In this document: piece after piece, positions 6,679 through 15,387 of the stretch | Layout: the number at the start of each line of letters is the position of its first letter | Numbering within the stretch: position 1 is the first letter of the stretch | Assembly (NCBI RefSeq): GCF_004124275.1 | Contig: NZ_CP027218.1 | Location: 5,465,001 to 5,529,000, forward strand | From: Pseudomonas sp. DTU12.3 | GTDB taxonomy: Bacteria; Pseudomonadota; Gammaproteobacteria; Pseudomonadales; Pseudomonadaceae | DNA length: 64,000 bases | Direction: 5' to 3' | Program-made: the position numbers and the translations under genes | Notes under the pieces: generated by a model | Told to the model about the DNA's origin: nothing | The model's input: the letters and a program-made list of their open reading frames with translations, nothing else | Databases searched by the model: none

Positions 6679-9003
6679 TTAATTCATCCAGCCCTTGACC
6701 CAATCCATCACCGATTCGCCGGAGGCAGGTGTTTCACCTGCACACGAGGCGCCGGGTGGCGGTTCGCTGCCGCGAATATACGGCATCTGCACCGCTCCGG
6801 GGCAGTTGGCATCGGAGCCCTGCCCGGTACGCGAATCGACCCACGCCTGTACGACGTTATCCGGCTGCGGCATGTCCAGCGGCAGCGGATCGGCCTTGCG
6901 CATGAAACTGGTCCAGACCTGCAGCGCACCGGTCGCACCGGTGAACGGCGTCTTGCCGTTGTCGTCGCGCCCCAGCCACACCACTGCCAGCAGATCCTGG
7001 CTGAAACCGGCAAACCAGCTGTCGCGGGAATCGTTACTGGTACCGGTCTTGCCGGCCAGCGTCAGAGTCTTGGGCAACACGTTGTAAACCGAGCTGCCGG
7101 TACCTTCACGCATCACGCGCTGCATGGCGTTCTGGATCAGGTAGATAGACGCAGGGTCGAAGCGCTGTTCAATCTGGAACGGATAACGCTTGAGCGGCTC
7201 ACCCTCGGCGGTCAGCACGCTGCGAATTCCGCGCATCGGCGTATTGAAACCGCCGTTGGCCAGCGTCTGGTACATGGTCGCGACTTCGATAGGAGTCATG
7301 CCGCCCGCACCGAGCAACATCGACGGGAACGCCGGAAACTCACGCGTCACGCCCAGCCGACTCAAGGTCTTGAGCACGTTCGGCACGCCGACTTCCAGGC
7401 CCAGACGCGAGGTCGACAGGTTGTAGGAATGCGCCAGCCCCTGATAAAGGAACACAGTGCCGTGGGAGCGACGGTCATAGTTCTGCGGTTTCCACACCTG
7501 GCCGTTCGCGCCTTTGACCGATAACGGATCATCGGACAGCCAACTGGTTAGCGTGTACTGACTCGGTTTTTCCAGCGCCGTCAGATAAACCGCGGGCTTG
7601 ATCAACGAGCCGACCGGCCGCACGGCATCCAGTGCCCGGTTGAACCCGGCGTAACTGGCCTGACGGCTGCCGATCATCGCCTGCACTTCGCCGGTTTCCG
7701 GATTGGTCACGACCATTGCCGCTTCGACGTCATCGGAACCCTTGCGCCCCGACAGACGCTTGAAGGTGTCGTTGACCGACGCCTCGGCTTTCATCTGCAG
7801 GATCGGATCGAAACTGGTGAAGATGCGCAGGCCTTCTTCGGTCAAGTCTTCGTCGCGGTAATCTTCGCGCAGCTGACGTTTGACCAGATCGATAAAGCCC
7901 GGGAACGAGCTGTCGGCCAGTTTGCCGCGAGTGGTCACGCCCAGCGGCATGTTCTTCGCAGCGGCCACTTGCTCGGCAGTCGCAACGCCTTGTTGCTCAA
8001 GCACGTCGAGCACCAGGTTACGACGCTCCAGTGCACGCTCGGGGTTGCGACGCGGATTGTAATAGGACGGGCCTTTGACCATGCCGACCAACAGCGCAAC
8101 TTGATGCAACTTCAGTTCGGACAACGGCTGACCGAAGAAGAACTGGCTGGCCAAGCCGAAACCGTGCACCGCGCGCTGGCCGTCCTGACCGACAAAGACT
8201 TCATTGAGGTACGCCTCAAGGATTTCCTTCTTGTCGTAATGCAGCTCCAGCAACAGCGCCATCATCGCTTCAGTGAGCTTGCGGGTCAGACTGCGTTCGC
8301 TGGTCAGGTAGAAGTTTTTCACCAACTGCTGGGTCAGCGTACTGCCGCCCTGAGTCATCTTGCCGCCAGAAGTGTTGACCCAAACAGCGCGGGCAATCGA
8401 TTTCGGCGACACCCCCCAATGGCTGTAGAAATCGCGATCTTCCACAGCGACCAGAGTTTCGAGCAGGTACGGCGGCACCTGGTCGATCTTGATCAGGATT
8501 CTGTCTTCTAGGTTCTTCGGATAAATCCCGCCGATCATTAGCGGCTCGAGACGGACCACGGACAATTTCGAACCGTTGGTCGCCGACAGTTCAGCCACGT
8601 AATCGCCGGAGAAACGCACGCGCACCGGTTGCGGTTTCTCCAGACCTTCATAGAACTGGAAGCCACGGGTGTTCAAGTCGACGGTATTGCCGCTGACCGC
8701 CGCAGCGCCGGGGCCGTTGCTCACCGCTTCGCGGCGATAGCCAAGGGCATCGAGTTCGGTGAGGAAATCTTCCTTGCTGAGCTTTTGTCCGACGAACAGC
8801 TCGAGCGGGCGCGCGTAGACCTTGGCCGGGATGGTCCAGCGCTTGCCGGAGAACTTCTCCTGCACCACGGCATCGAGGTAAACGGCGAAGCCGGCCAGCA
8901 CCACAAGGCCGACCAGACTGAGTTTAATGGCCCAGCTCAACCACGGGCTCAGGCCCCTGGAAGGTGGTTTTTTCTTGGTACGGGGAGATCGGGTTCGAGT
9001 CAT
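6679..9003 (-). CDS. mrcB: Penicillin-binding protein 1B (bifunctional transglycosylase/transpeptidase)
   Basis: PBP1B polymerises and crosslinks peptidoglycan at the outer face of the inner membrane. The 774-residue protein has a basic cytoplasmic tail, one membrane segment at about 25-45, a UB2H-like region, a GT51 glycosyltransferase with catalytic Glu188 (VEDRDFYSHWG) and the GGSTLTQQLVKN motif, then a transpeptidase with SLIK (active Ser466), SYN (526-528) and KTG (652-654). All catalytic motifs are intact. It is followed 16 bases later by a TPR lipoprotein that could be its outer-membrane activator. The ATG at 9003 begins the basic tail. Confidence 0.96.
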   Translation of the reverse strand: MTRTRSPRTKKKPPSRGLSPWLSWAIKLSLVGLVVLAGFAVYLDAVVQEKFSGKRWTIPAKVYARPLELFVGQKLSKEDFLTELDALGYRREAVSNGPGAAAVSGNTVDLNTRGFQFYEGLEKPQPVRVRFSGDYVAELSATNGSKLSVVRLEPLMIGGIYPKNLEDRILIKIDQVPPYLLETLVAVEDRDFYSHWGVSPKSIARAVWVNTSGGKMTQGGSTLTQQLVKNFYLTSERSLTRKLTEAMMALLLELHYDKKEILEAYLNEVFVGQDGQRAVHGFGLASQFFFGQPLSELKLHQVALLVGMVKGPSYYNPRRNPERALERRNLVLDVLEQQGVATAEQVAAAKNMPLGVTTRGKLADSSFPGFIDLVKRQLREDYRDEDLTEEGLRIFTSFDPILQMKAEASVNDTFKRLSGRKGSDDVEAAMVVTNPETGEVQAMIGSRQASYAGFNRALDAVRPVGSLIKPAVYLTALEKPSQYTLTSWLSDDPLSVKGANGQVWKPQNYDRRSHGTVFLYQGLAHSYNLSTSRLGLEVGVPNVLKTLSRLGVTREFPAFPSMLLGAGGMTPIEVATMYQTLANGGFNTPMRGIRSVLTAEGEPLKRYPFQIEQRFDPASIYLIQNAMQRVMREGTGSSVYNVLPKTLTLAGKTGTSNDSRDSWFAGFSQDLLAVVWLGRDDNGKTPFTGATGALQVWTSFMRKADPLPLDMPQPDNVVQAWVDSRTGQGSDANCPGAVQMPYIRGSEPPPGASCAGETPASGESVMDWVKGWMN

Positions 9004-9120
9004 GGCGGCGGATTATACGCACTTTATTCATACTCAACAGGAGCGCTCCGAGGTTTGCGTAAGGCTGGCGAGCGGCCATAATGGCCGCCTCGAATTTCCC
9101 CCGTCTCTGAAGGATCGCCC

Positions 9121-10677
9121 GTGAGCCAATCACTGATCGCTGCCCTGCAAAACCCGGCCCTCTATCCGCACCCTGTCGAAGGGTTCCAGGTCATCGAAAC
9201 CCATATTTCCTGGGTGATCCTCACCGGCCCCTTTGCCTATAAAGTGAAGAAGCCAGTGAATTTCGGCTTCCTCGACTTCACCGGTCTCGACGCGCGCGCA
9301 CATTTTTGCGCTGAAGAGCTGCGCCTGAACCAACGCCTGACCGACGATTTGTATCTGGAAGTGTTGCCCGTCACCGGCAGCGTCGAGGCACCGCAACTGA
9401 ACGGCGACGGCCCGGCCATCGAATACGTGCTGAAAATGCGCCAGTTCCCACAGACCGGGATGCTCAGCACCCTGCAAGCGAATGGCGAGCTGACCACCCA
9501 GCACATCGACGAAATGGCCGAACAGATCGCCCGCTTCCACCTCAGCGCACCAAAAGTCCCGGCTGAACACGACGCTGGCACCCCGGACAGCGTGATGGCA
9601 CCGGTTTCGCAAAACTTCGAGCAGATTCTGCCGTTCCTCAGCGACAAGAACGATCTGCTGCAACTCGACGCACTGAAGGCCTGGGCCGAAAGCAGCTTCG
9701 ATCGTCTAAAACCACTGTTCGCTCAACGCAAGACCGAAGGCTTTACCCGTGAGTGCCACGGCGACATCCACTTGGGCAACGCCACCGTCATTGACGGCAA
9801 AGTGGTGATCTTCGACTGCATCGAATTCAACGAACCGTTTCGCTTCACTGACGTCTGGGCCGACACCGGTTTCCTCGCGATGGACCTCGAAGACCGTGGC
9901 CTGAAATCCCTCGCGCGTCGTTTGATCAGCCAGTACCTGGAGCTGACCGGCGACTATCAAGGCCTGGAAGTGCTGAACTTCTATAAAGCCTACCGCGCAC
10001 TGGTTCGCGCCAAGGTTGCGCTGTTCAGCATGCCGGCAGACGCGACCCCGGTGCAGCGCGCTACCACCCTGCGCCAGTACCGCAACTACGCCAACCTGGC
10101 GGAAAGCTACAGCACCATTCCTTCGCGCTTCATGGCTATCACCCACGGTGTTTCCGCTGTCGGCAAGAGCCGCGTGGCCATGCGCCTGGTCGAAGCGCTG
10201 GGCGCGATTCGCCTGCGTTCCGACGTTGAACGCAAGCGCCTGTTCGGCGAGCAGACCGTTGCCAACGATGTGCAGGCCGGCATTTATAGCGCTGATGCCA
10301 GCGTTGCGACCTACGCCCGCCTGCACGAAATCGCTGAAGTGATCCTGCACGCCGGTTTCCCGGTGGTGATCGATGCGACTTATCTCAAACGCGAGCAGCG
10401 TGACAGTGCAGCGAAAATCGCTGAAGCCACCGGCACGCCTTTCCTGATTCTTGACTGCAATGCGCCGCAAGCGGTGATCGAGAGCTGGCTGGCGATTCGT
10501 CAGGCCGATAAACAGGATCCGTCCGACGCCACCCTGGCCGTGATCGAAGCACAACAGGCCAATCGCGAAGCGCTGACGCCGGAAGAAATTCTGCGCAGCA
10601 AACGCGTGCAGACCAATGAATCCGGCACGCTGGACACCGTGGTCGCGCAGATCCGTCAGCGCCTGCCAGGTCTGTAA
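9121..10677 (+). CDS. Bifunctional phosphotransferase-like/AAA ATPase protein
   Basis: A 518-residue fusion. The N-terminal two thirds resemble aminoglycoside/choline kinase-fold phosphotransferases, with the catalytic loop HGDIHLGN from His213 and a metal-binding D in VIFDCIEF. The C-terminal third is a small P-loop kinase-like domain with Walker A GVSAVGKS at 343-350. The start is GTG at 9121 with AAGGA upstream. The family is widespread in pseudomonads but its substrate is unknown, and the resemblance alone does not make it a resistance gene. It is divergent from mrcB across a 117-base gap. Confidence 0.85.
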   Translation: MSQSLIAALQNPALYPHPVEGFQVIETHISWVILTGPFAYKVKKPVNFGFLDFTGLDARAHFCAEELRLNQRLTDDLYLEVLPVTGSVEAPQLNGDGPAIEYVLKMRQFPQTGMLSTLQANGELTTQHIDEMAEQIARFHLSAPKVPAEHDAGTPDSVMAPVSQNFEQILPFLSDKNDLLQLDALKAWAESSFDRLKPLFAQRKTEGFTRECHGDIHLGNATVIDGKVVIFDCIEFNEPFRFTDVWADTGFLAMDLEDRGLKSLARRLISQYLELTGDYQGLEVLNFYKAYRALVRAKVALFSMPADATPVQRATTLRQYRNYANLAESYSTIPSRFMAITHGVSAVGKSRVAMRLVEALGAIRLRSDVERKRLFGEQTVANDVQAGIYSADASVATYARLHEIAEVILHAGFPVVIDATYLKREQRDSAAKIAEATGTPFLILDCNAPQAVIESWLAIRQADKQDPSDATLAVIEAQQANREALTPEEILRSKRVQTNESGTLDTVVAQIRQRLPGL

Positions 10678-10680
10678 GAA

Positions 10681-10727
10681 ACTATTTCGGCCGTGAAGCC
10701 CTCGCTTGCTTCACGGCCGTCAAATAG
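10681..10727. other. Large inverted repeat between genes
   Basis: A long near-perfect stem (GGCCGTGAAGC / GCTTCACGGCC, extended by CTATTT / AAATAG) follows the stop at 10677. It lacks a T-tract on the plus strand, so it may stabilise the 3' end of the message or act as a weak terminator. Confidence 0.5.
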
Positions 10728-10767
10728 TGGCACTATACTGGCGTCATAAAACCAACGGTGATATGAC

Positions 10768-11112
10768 ATGAGCCAGCCGAAACTTCTCGACACCCCGCTA
10801 TATGCCTTGCTGCACAAAGACGACATCACAGGTTTCAACAAAGAGCGCCCACAGGATGGCCCGATCGACATGGTCGGCGGCGATTTTCGTGGTCTCGATC
10901 TGCGTGAACTGAACGCCGATGGCGTGGATTTCCGGGACGCGTACTTCCGATCTGCCGATCTGCGTGGCATCGATTTCCGCAATGCATCGCTGGAAGGTGC
11001 AAGCCTCGCGCACGCACAGATTTCCGGTGCGTACTTCCCGCCGGAGCTGAGTGCCGACGAGATTCTGATGTCGATGAATTTCGGTACGCGCCTGCGTTAT
11101 CGCACTCGCTGA
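10768..11112 (+). CDS. Pentapeptide repeat-containing protein
   Basis: A 114-residue protein with about ten consecutive pentapeptide units over residues 39-90 (GDFRG, LDLRE, VDFRD, ADLRG, IDFRN, ASLEG, ASLAH and so on), which should fold as a short right-handed quadrilateral beta-helix. No signal peptide is present. The function is unknown: some pentapeptide proteins mimic DNA and bind gyrase, but the repeat run here is short compared with Qnr proteins and I would not infer that role. It is expressed alone; a TATACT -10-like box lies at about 10734. Confidence 0.82.
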   Translation: MSQPKLLDTPLYALLHKDDITGFNKERPQDGPIDMVGGDFRGLDLRELNADGVDFRDAYFRSADLRGIDFRNASLEGASLAHAQISGAYFPPELSADEILMSMNFGTRLRYRTR

Positions 11113-11147
11113 TACTTTCAACTCTCTCTGACACGACACCTTTCCCC

Positions 11148-11237
11148 TGTGGGAGCGGGCTTGCTCGCGAAGGCGTAGTGTCAGTCGACACCTCTGGCGG
11201 CTGATCGGACGCCTTCGCGAGCAAGCCCGCTCCCACA
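11148..11237. repeat. Paired REP element, type B (TGTGGGAGCGGGCTTGCTCGCGAA)
   Basis: Two inverted type B REP copies flank a spacer whose inner bases also pair (AAGGCG / CGCCTT). It lies between the pentapeptide gene and the TfoX-like gene. Confidence 0.9.
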
Positions 11238-11392
11238 TTTGTTTCCGCATTTCCTCCCTCCTTTTTGCGTTCGCAGCCCCTTTCTTAGAAGCGTTTGCGT
11301 TGAATCCGACCAAACAACCACGCTTTTCCTACTGATGGCTACACTCCTGAGAAGCTCGCCCACGCACCATTCGGCCGTCGCAAGGAGGCTTG

Positions 11393-11665
11393 ATGAATGA
11401 TGAACTGCAACACCTGAAGAATCTTGGCAAGACGTCGGCGCAATGGCTGCATGCCGTGGGCATCCACAGCGCCTCGGACTTGCGTCGCCTGGGCGCGGTG
11501 GACGCCTACCGGGCCGTGCGTACCCGAGGGTTTCGCGCATCGAAGGTGTTGCTTTATGCGATTGAGGGCGCGTTGATGGATGTGCACTGGAACGACATCC
11601 CCGCCGAACGCAAGGACGCCCTGAACAAACAGCTCGAAGCCATTTCCTCGCGACACAAGAACTGA
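11393..11665 (+). CDS. TfoX/Sxy C-terminal domain protein
   Basis: A 90-residue protein consisting only of the TfoX C-terminal domain, a helix-hairpin-helix-like fold (LKNLGKTSAQWLHAVGI, then LRRLGAVDAYRAVR). Full-length TfoX proteins regulate competence in some gammaproteobacteria, but the N-terminal domain is absent here, so a competence role should not be assumed. The start at 11393 follows a strong AGGAGG site at a short spacing of four bases; the TTG just before it is the only in-frame alternative. It lies 16 bases upstream of the cNMP-binding protein and is probably co-transcribed with it. Confidence 0.85.
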   Translation: MNDELQHLKNLGKTSAQWLHAVGIHSASDLRRLGAVDAYRAVRTRGFRASKVLLYAIEGALMDVHWNDIPAERKDALNKQLEAISSRHKN

Positions 11666-11681
11666 ACGGGCGCTGACCGCC

Positions 11682-12476
11682 ATGTATTTACTGGGGGAAC
11701 AATCGGCGCACGCCGACGCACTGATCAATCGTTTGCAGAGTTTGCCTGGGCAATGGCTCGAAGGCCTGGCGCCGTGCGGGCCGACTGTCGAACTGCAGGC
11801 AACGGATGATCTGCTCGCGCAGTTGCCAGACGACCAATTGTTTCTGCTCAGCGAAGGCGTGATCAACGGCTGCATCGGCGCGCGGCCACTGTTTTATTGG
11901 CAGGAAGGTGATTTGATCGGCCTCCAGCAGGGTGATGATTGGGGTGACTGCCGCTTGTGCAGTGACGGGCCATTGCGCTTGCAACCCTACCGGCGCAATC
12001 AGTTTTTCCAGCACCTGTTTGCTGATTCTTCCCGAGCGGATCAATTCCTTGAATACCTGCTGGGGCAAATGGCGATCCTCGCCCACGCCGTGGCGGAACT
12101 GAAGCCGCGAGAGTTTCGCAGCACCAACGGCTTCAAGCGGGTCGAGGCGGGAGAAGTACTGATCCGGCAGGGGGACGCCGCCGATCATGTGTTTGTGATC
12201 ATCGACGGGCATGCCGAGGCATTTGTCGATGGGCAAAAGGTTGGCGATGTGCCCAAGGACGAGATTTTCGGCGCCATGGCGGTATTCACTGGCGAGCCGC
12301 GCAACGCCACGGTAATCACTCGCGAGCCGAGCACGGTGATGCTGATTCCCGGTGATCAATTTTTGAGCATGACTCGCTCCAATCCGAAGATCGCGCACAG
12401 CCTGATCGAAAGCATGGCGCGGCGTATCGGCCAGCTCAACAAACAGATCACTCAATTGACGACCGCCAAGGGCTAG
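11682..12476 (+). CDS. Cyclic nucleotide-binding domain protein without a DNA-binding domain
   Basis: A 264-residue soluble protein. Residues about 135-250 form a Crp-like cyclic nucleotide-binding fold (VEAGEVLIRQGDAADHVFVI, then GEPRNATVI in the phosphate-binding cassette region). The N-terminal 130 residues are unassigned and contain no recognisable domain. After the cNMP fold only a short helix remains (MARRIGQLNKQITQL) with no helix-turn-helix, so it is not a Crp-type transcription factor. Residues of the binding cassette deviate from those of Crp, so ligand binding is uncertain. It is followed directly by the PrrF small RNA. Confidence 0.8.
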   Translation: MYLLGEQSAHADALINRLQSLPGQWLEGLAPCGPTVELQATDDLLAQLPDDQLFLLSEGVINGCIGARPLFYWQEGDLIGLQQGDDWGDCRLCSDGPLRLQPYRRNQFFQHLFADSSRADQFLEYLLGQMAILAHAVAELKPREFRSTNGFKRVEAGEVLIRQGDAADHVFVIIDGHAEAFVDGQKVGDVPKDEIFGAMAVFTGEPRNATVITREPSTVMLIPGDQFLSMTRSNPKIAHSLIESMARRIGQLNKQITQLTTAKG

Positions 12477-12547
12477 CGCGCAGCCCTTTGTTTTCGGGGC
12501 GTTCCGGCCATTCCACAGACTAAATCAAATAAATCCAGAATCAGTGG

Positions 12548-12580
12548 TTGACTCGGTAATGAGAATCGCTATGATTATCA
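12548..12580 (+). promoter_or_regulatory. PrrF promoter overlapped by a Fur box
   Basis: TTGACT (12548) and TATGAT (12570) are 16 bases apart, predicting a start at about 12581. A Fur-box-like palindrome (AATGAGAATCG...ATGATTATC, 12558-12579) covers the -10, so iron-loaded Fur would block transcription. This is the known control of PrrF RNAs. Confidence 0.85.
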
Positions 12581-12581
12581 C

Positions 12582-12696
12582 AACTGGTCGCGAGATCAGT
12601 CGATATTCTGAAAAGCCCTTGGTTCGGACTCTCAGATTATCTCCTCATCAGGCTAATCACGGTTATTTGACCCGGTTTTTTACCGGGTCTTTTTTT
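12582..12696 (+). ncRNA. prrF: PrrF iron-responsive small RNA
   Basis: The roughly 115-base RNA contains the invariant PrrF core (CTCAGATTATCTCCTC, then ATCAGGCTAATCAC, 12630-12660), which base-pairs with messages of iron-containing proteins under iron starvation. It ends in a terminator stem GACCCGG / CCGGGTC (12669-12689) and a run of seven T. A Fur-repressed promoter sits directly upstream. The neighbours (phuW, heme importer) match the P. aeruginosa prrF locus, but only one copy is present here where that species has two in tandem. Confidence 0.92.
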
Positions 12697-12709
12697 GCCT
12701 GTGGAAAAG

Positions 12710-13561
12710 TCATTTGCCGAATTGTTTGCGCATCTGCTTGCAGTAATCCTGCTTCGGCGTCGCGGGTGTGTACCAGACGTAATCGGCCATCGCCGCCGTC
12801 ATCTCGCCGCCCTGCTCCGCCAGCATCAACACTGTGGGTGCCTGAGCAGCGCCCAAATCCAGCAAGTGCACCGGCACCCCGACATCCTTGCGCGCATGCC
12901 AAGCGCCGGCCAGCAACATGGCTGGCGTCGGCGCAGCCAACAAACGCTGTGCCATACGCCGATCGCGCTGTTGCTGAACGGCGAGCATTGCCGGCATTTG
13001 CGACTTGGGCAGCAGACCACAGTGGGAATCGCTGATTTGTTCCAGTAACGTCGTCTTCACCGAATCGGCGTTACTGCGCTCACCACTCAACCCAGGCGGC
13101 TTGCGGTAAACGGCGCGGATTTCGCCGTTATCCAGATTGGCCGCCAGCAGTGGAAAAGGTTGCGCAAGGGCAAAACGGACGATCGGCCCATAGAGGTTCC
13201 AGTCCCAACCGTCCTGCCAGGCCAATGCCGCAGGAAGATCAGTGGCGGGCGAGGCAGACTGGCGCAGGGCATCGACGTTGGGTTGCTGATCGGGCGTGAG
13301 CATTTCCAGCAACAGACTGCCCTGCGGTCGCCTTTCACCCAGCGACTGCAATAACCATAACTGCACGGCGTGATGATCGGCGTTGTCGTGCTGCTCGCCA
13401 ATGATCAGCCGTTCAGGCGCAACGAGCCGGTCGATCAGTTCCTGCGCCGTCAGCAACTGACCACTGCGCAAATCGCGAATCTCGCCATTGGCGGGCGGCG
13501 GCGCAGCAACGTGCTGACACCCCGCAAGCACCACCAACGCCAACAGCCACAGCCCACGCAT
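12710..13561 (-). CDS. phuW: ChaN family iron-regulated lipoprotein (PhuW-like)
   Basis: A 283-residue lipoprotein with the signal MRGLWLLALVVLAGC (lipobox Cys15). The ChaN domain follows, with the conserved IIGEQHDNADHHAVQ and LLLEMLTPDQQ motifs; ChaN homologues bind heme, so a role in periplasmic or outer-membrane heme handling is likely. It lies 21 bases after the heme ATPase gene phuV on the same strand and closes the phuTUVW operon. The symbol follows the P. aeruginosa gene in the same place. Its stop is 13 bases from the convergent PrrF terminator. Confidence 0.87.
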   Translation of the reverse strand: MRGLWLLALVVLAGCQHVAAPPPANGEIRDLRSGQLLTAQELIDRLVAPERLIIGEQHDNADHHAVQLWLLQSLGERRPQGSLLLEMLTPDQQPNVDALRQSASPATDLPAALAWQDGWDWNLYGPIVRFALAQPFPLLAANLDNGEIRAVYRKPPGLSGERSNADSVKTTLLEQISDSHCGLLPKSQMPAMLAVQQQRDRRMAQRLLAAPTPAMLLAGAWHARKDVGVPVHLLDLGAAQAPTVLMLAEQGGEMTAAMADYVWYTPATPKQDYCKQMRKQFGK

Positions 13562-13582
13562 GCACTCACCTCGACGGGGAAA

Positions 13583-14350
13583 TCAGCGGGCAATGATCAG
13601 CGGATGCCCACGCTCCGGGTGCGGCTGCACCAATACTTCAAGACCGAACACCGCTTTCAGCGAGTCCGGCCGCAAGACTTGCTCGGGGGTACCCAGCGCC
13701 ACCGGACGCCCACCTTCAAGCAGCAACACCCGATCACAATAACGCGCCGCCAGATTCAAATCATGCAGGATCACCAGCACCGCTGCCCCGCGATCGGCAA
13801 ACTCGCGCACGGCCTGCAAGGTTGTGTGCTGATGCAGCGGGTCGAGCATCGACGTCGGTTCATCCAGCAACAAGGTTTGACCGGCCTGACCCGGCCAGAG
13901 CTGTGCCAGCACCCGCGCCAGATGCACACGCTGGCGCTCTCCGCCGGACAACGCCAGATAACTGCGTCCGCTCAGATGCCCGGCATCCGCCGCAGTCAGT
14001 GCTGCGGAGACAATTTCATCATCGCGCACCCGGCCACTTTGATACGGCAAGCGGCCCATGCCGACGACTTCTTCAACGCGAAAGGCGAAGTCCAGGGTCG
14101 AGACCTGCGGTAATACCGCCAGACGTTGAGCGCGTTGTGTGCCCGTCCAGTGATTCAGCGCCTCACCGTCGAGCGAAACCTCGCCCTCACTCGCGCTCAG
14201 TTCACCGCACAGCGCCCCGAGCAACGTGCTTTTGCCGGCGCCGTTCGGCCCCAACACGCCCAGCACCTCGCCCGGCTCAAGTTGCAGGGTGACGCCACTG
14301 AGTACCGTTTTGCGCCCACGCTGGATCTGCAGATTGTGCGTACGCAACAT
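13583..14350 (-). CDS. phuV: Heme ABC transporter ATP-binding protein
   Basis: The 255-residue ATPase of a heme importer, energising passage of heme from periplasm to cytoplasm. Walker A GPNGAGKST begins at 34, the ABC signature LSGGERQ is at 134-140 and Walker B LLLDEPT at 160-166, followed by the switch histidine region (LVILHDLNLAARYCD). All nucleotide-binding motifs are intact. Its ATG overlaps the TGA of phuU by one base, so the two are translationally coupled. The HmuV/PhuV assignment rests on the family and on the adjacent heme permease, binding protein and ChaN lipoprotein. Confidence 0.93.
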   Translation of the reverse strand: MLRTHNLQIQRGRKTVLSGVTLQLEPGEVLGVLGPNGAGKSTLLGALCGELSASEGEVSLDGEALNHWTGTQRAQRLAVLPQVSTLDFAFRVEEVVGMGRLPYQSGRVRDDEIVSAALTAADAGHLSGRSYLALSGGERQRVHLARVLAQLWPGQAGQTLLLDEPTSMLDPLHQHTTLQAVREFADRGAAVLVILHDLNLAARYCDRVLLLEGGRPVALGTPEQVLRPDSLKAVFGLEVLVQPHPERGHPLIIAR

Positions 14351-15387
14351 CAGGCACGCCCTCGCAGCAGCAGATAAAGAAAGAACGGTGCACCGATAAA
14401 TGCCGTGACAATACCGATCGGCAACTCCGCCGGCGCCAGCGCCAGACGCGCGACCAGATCGGCGAGCAGCAACAGGCTCGCCCCGGCCAGCACCGATGCC
14501 GGCAGCAACACCCGATGATCGGGACCGGCCAGCAATCGCACCAGATGCGGCACCACCAGGCCGACGAAGCCGATCATGCCCGCCGCTGCCACCGCCGCGC
14601 CGACACCCAGCGCGGTGCAGAACACCAATTCACGCTTGAGCCGCTCGACGTCGATGCCCAAGTGCCCGGCCTCCGATTCACCGAGCAGCAAAGCATTCAG
14701 TGCCTTGGCCCGACGCGGTAACCACAGCGCCACGCCAGCACTGATGATCAACAATGGCCACAACCGCGCGTAACTGGCGCCATTGAGGCTGCCCAGGTTC
14801 CAGAACGTCAGCGTGCGTAACGTCGCGTCATCCGCCAGATAAGTGAACAGCCCCACCGCTGAGCTGGCCAGCGCCGTCAGGGCAATGCCCGCCAGCAACA
14901 TGGTCGCGACGTTGGTCTGGCCGTTGCGTCGACCGAGTCGATAGACCAGCGCCGTCACCCCGAGGCCGCCGAGAAACGCGCAGACCGACAACAGATAGGG
15001 CCCGAACCATTCCGGCAAACCACCAAAAAACGATCCGCCGACAATCGCAATCGCCGCGCCCAACGCCGCGCCGCTGGAAACACCGACCAACCCAGGATCC
15101 GCCAACGGGTTACGAAACAGGCCTTGCATCGCCACGCCAGACAACGCCAATACCCCGCCGACTGCCAACCCGAGCAAAGTACGCGGCAGACGAATCTGCC
15201 CGAGAATCAGCTCAGCCTGCTCCAGTCCGTCCGGCGCCAGTGGCACACCGAGCATGCGCAATCCCGCGCGCAACGTATCGAGCAACGGCAGACTGACCGG
15301 CCCCAACGCCAGTGACAGCCAGATCGCCAGCAAACACAGGAGCGTCAGGCCGATGAACAAGCCACGGGGTTTTACCAATGTGGTCAT
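14350..15387 (-). CDS. phuU: Heme ABC transporter permease (FecCD family)
   Basis: The 345-residue inner-membrane permease of the heme importer. It has the FecCD/BtuC profile of about ten hydrophobic segments, with typical sequences such as LRLPRTLLGLAVGGVLALSG and GLVVPHLVRLLAGPDHR, the latter the cytoplasmic coupling-helix region that contacts the ATPase. The start at ATG 15387 overlaps the phuT stop by four bases, and the stop touches the phuV start, giving a tightly packed phuT-phuU-phuV order. It would work as a dimer with PhuV, fed by PhuT. Confidence 0.93.
   Translation of the reverse strand: MTTLVKPRGLFIGLTLLCLLAIWLSLALGPVSLPLLDTLRAGLRMLGVPLAPDGLEQAELILGQIRLPRTLLGLAVGGVLALSGVAMQGLFRNPLADPGLVGVSSGAALGAAIAIVGGSFFGGLPEWFGPYLLSVCAFLGGLGVTALVYRLGRRNGQTNVATMLLAGIALTALASSAVGLFTYLADDATLRTLTFWNLGSLNGASYARLWPLLIISAGVALWLPRRAKALNALLLGESEAGHLGIDVERLKRELVFCTALGVGAAVAAAGMIGFVGLVVPHLVRLLAGPDHRVLLPASVLAGASLLLLADLVARLALAPAELPIGIVTAFIGAPFFLYLLLRGRA

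Noticed and set aside
10681..10727. The long hairpin as an intrinsic terminator
   Set aside because: The stem is strong but no T-tract follows on the plus strand, so I list it only as an inverted repeat.
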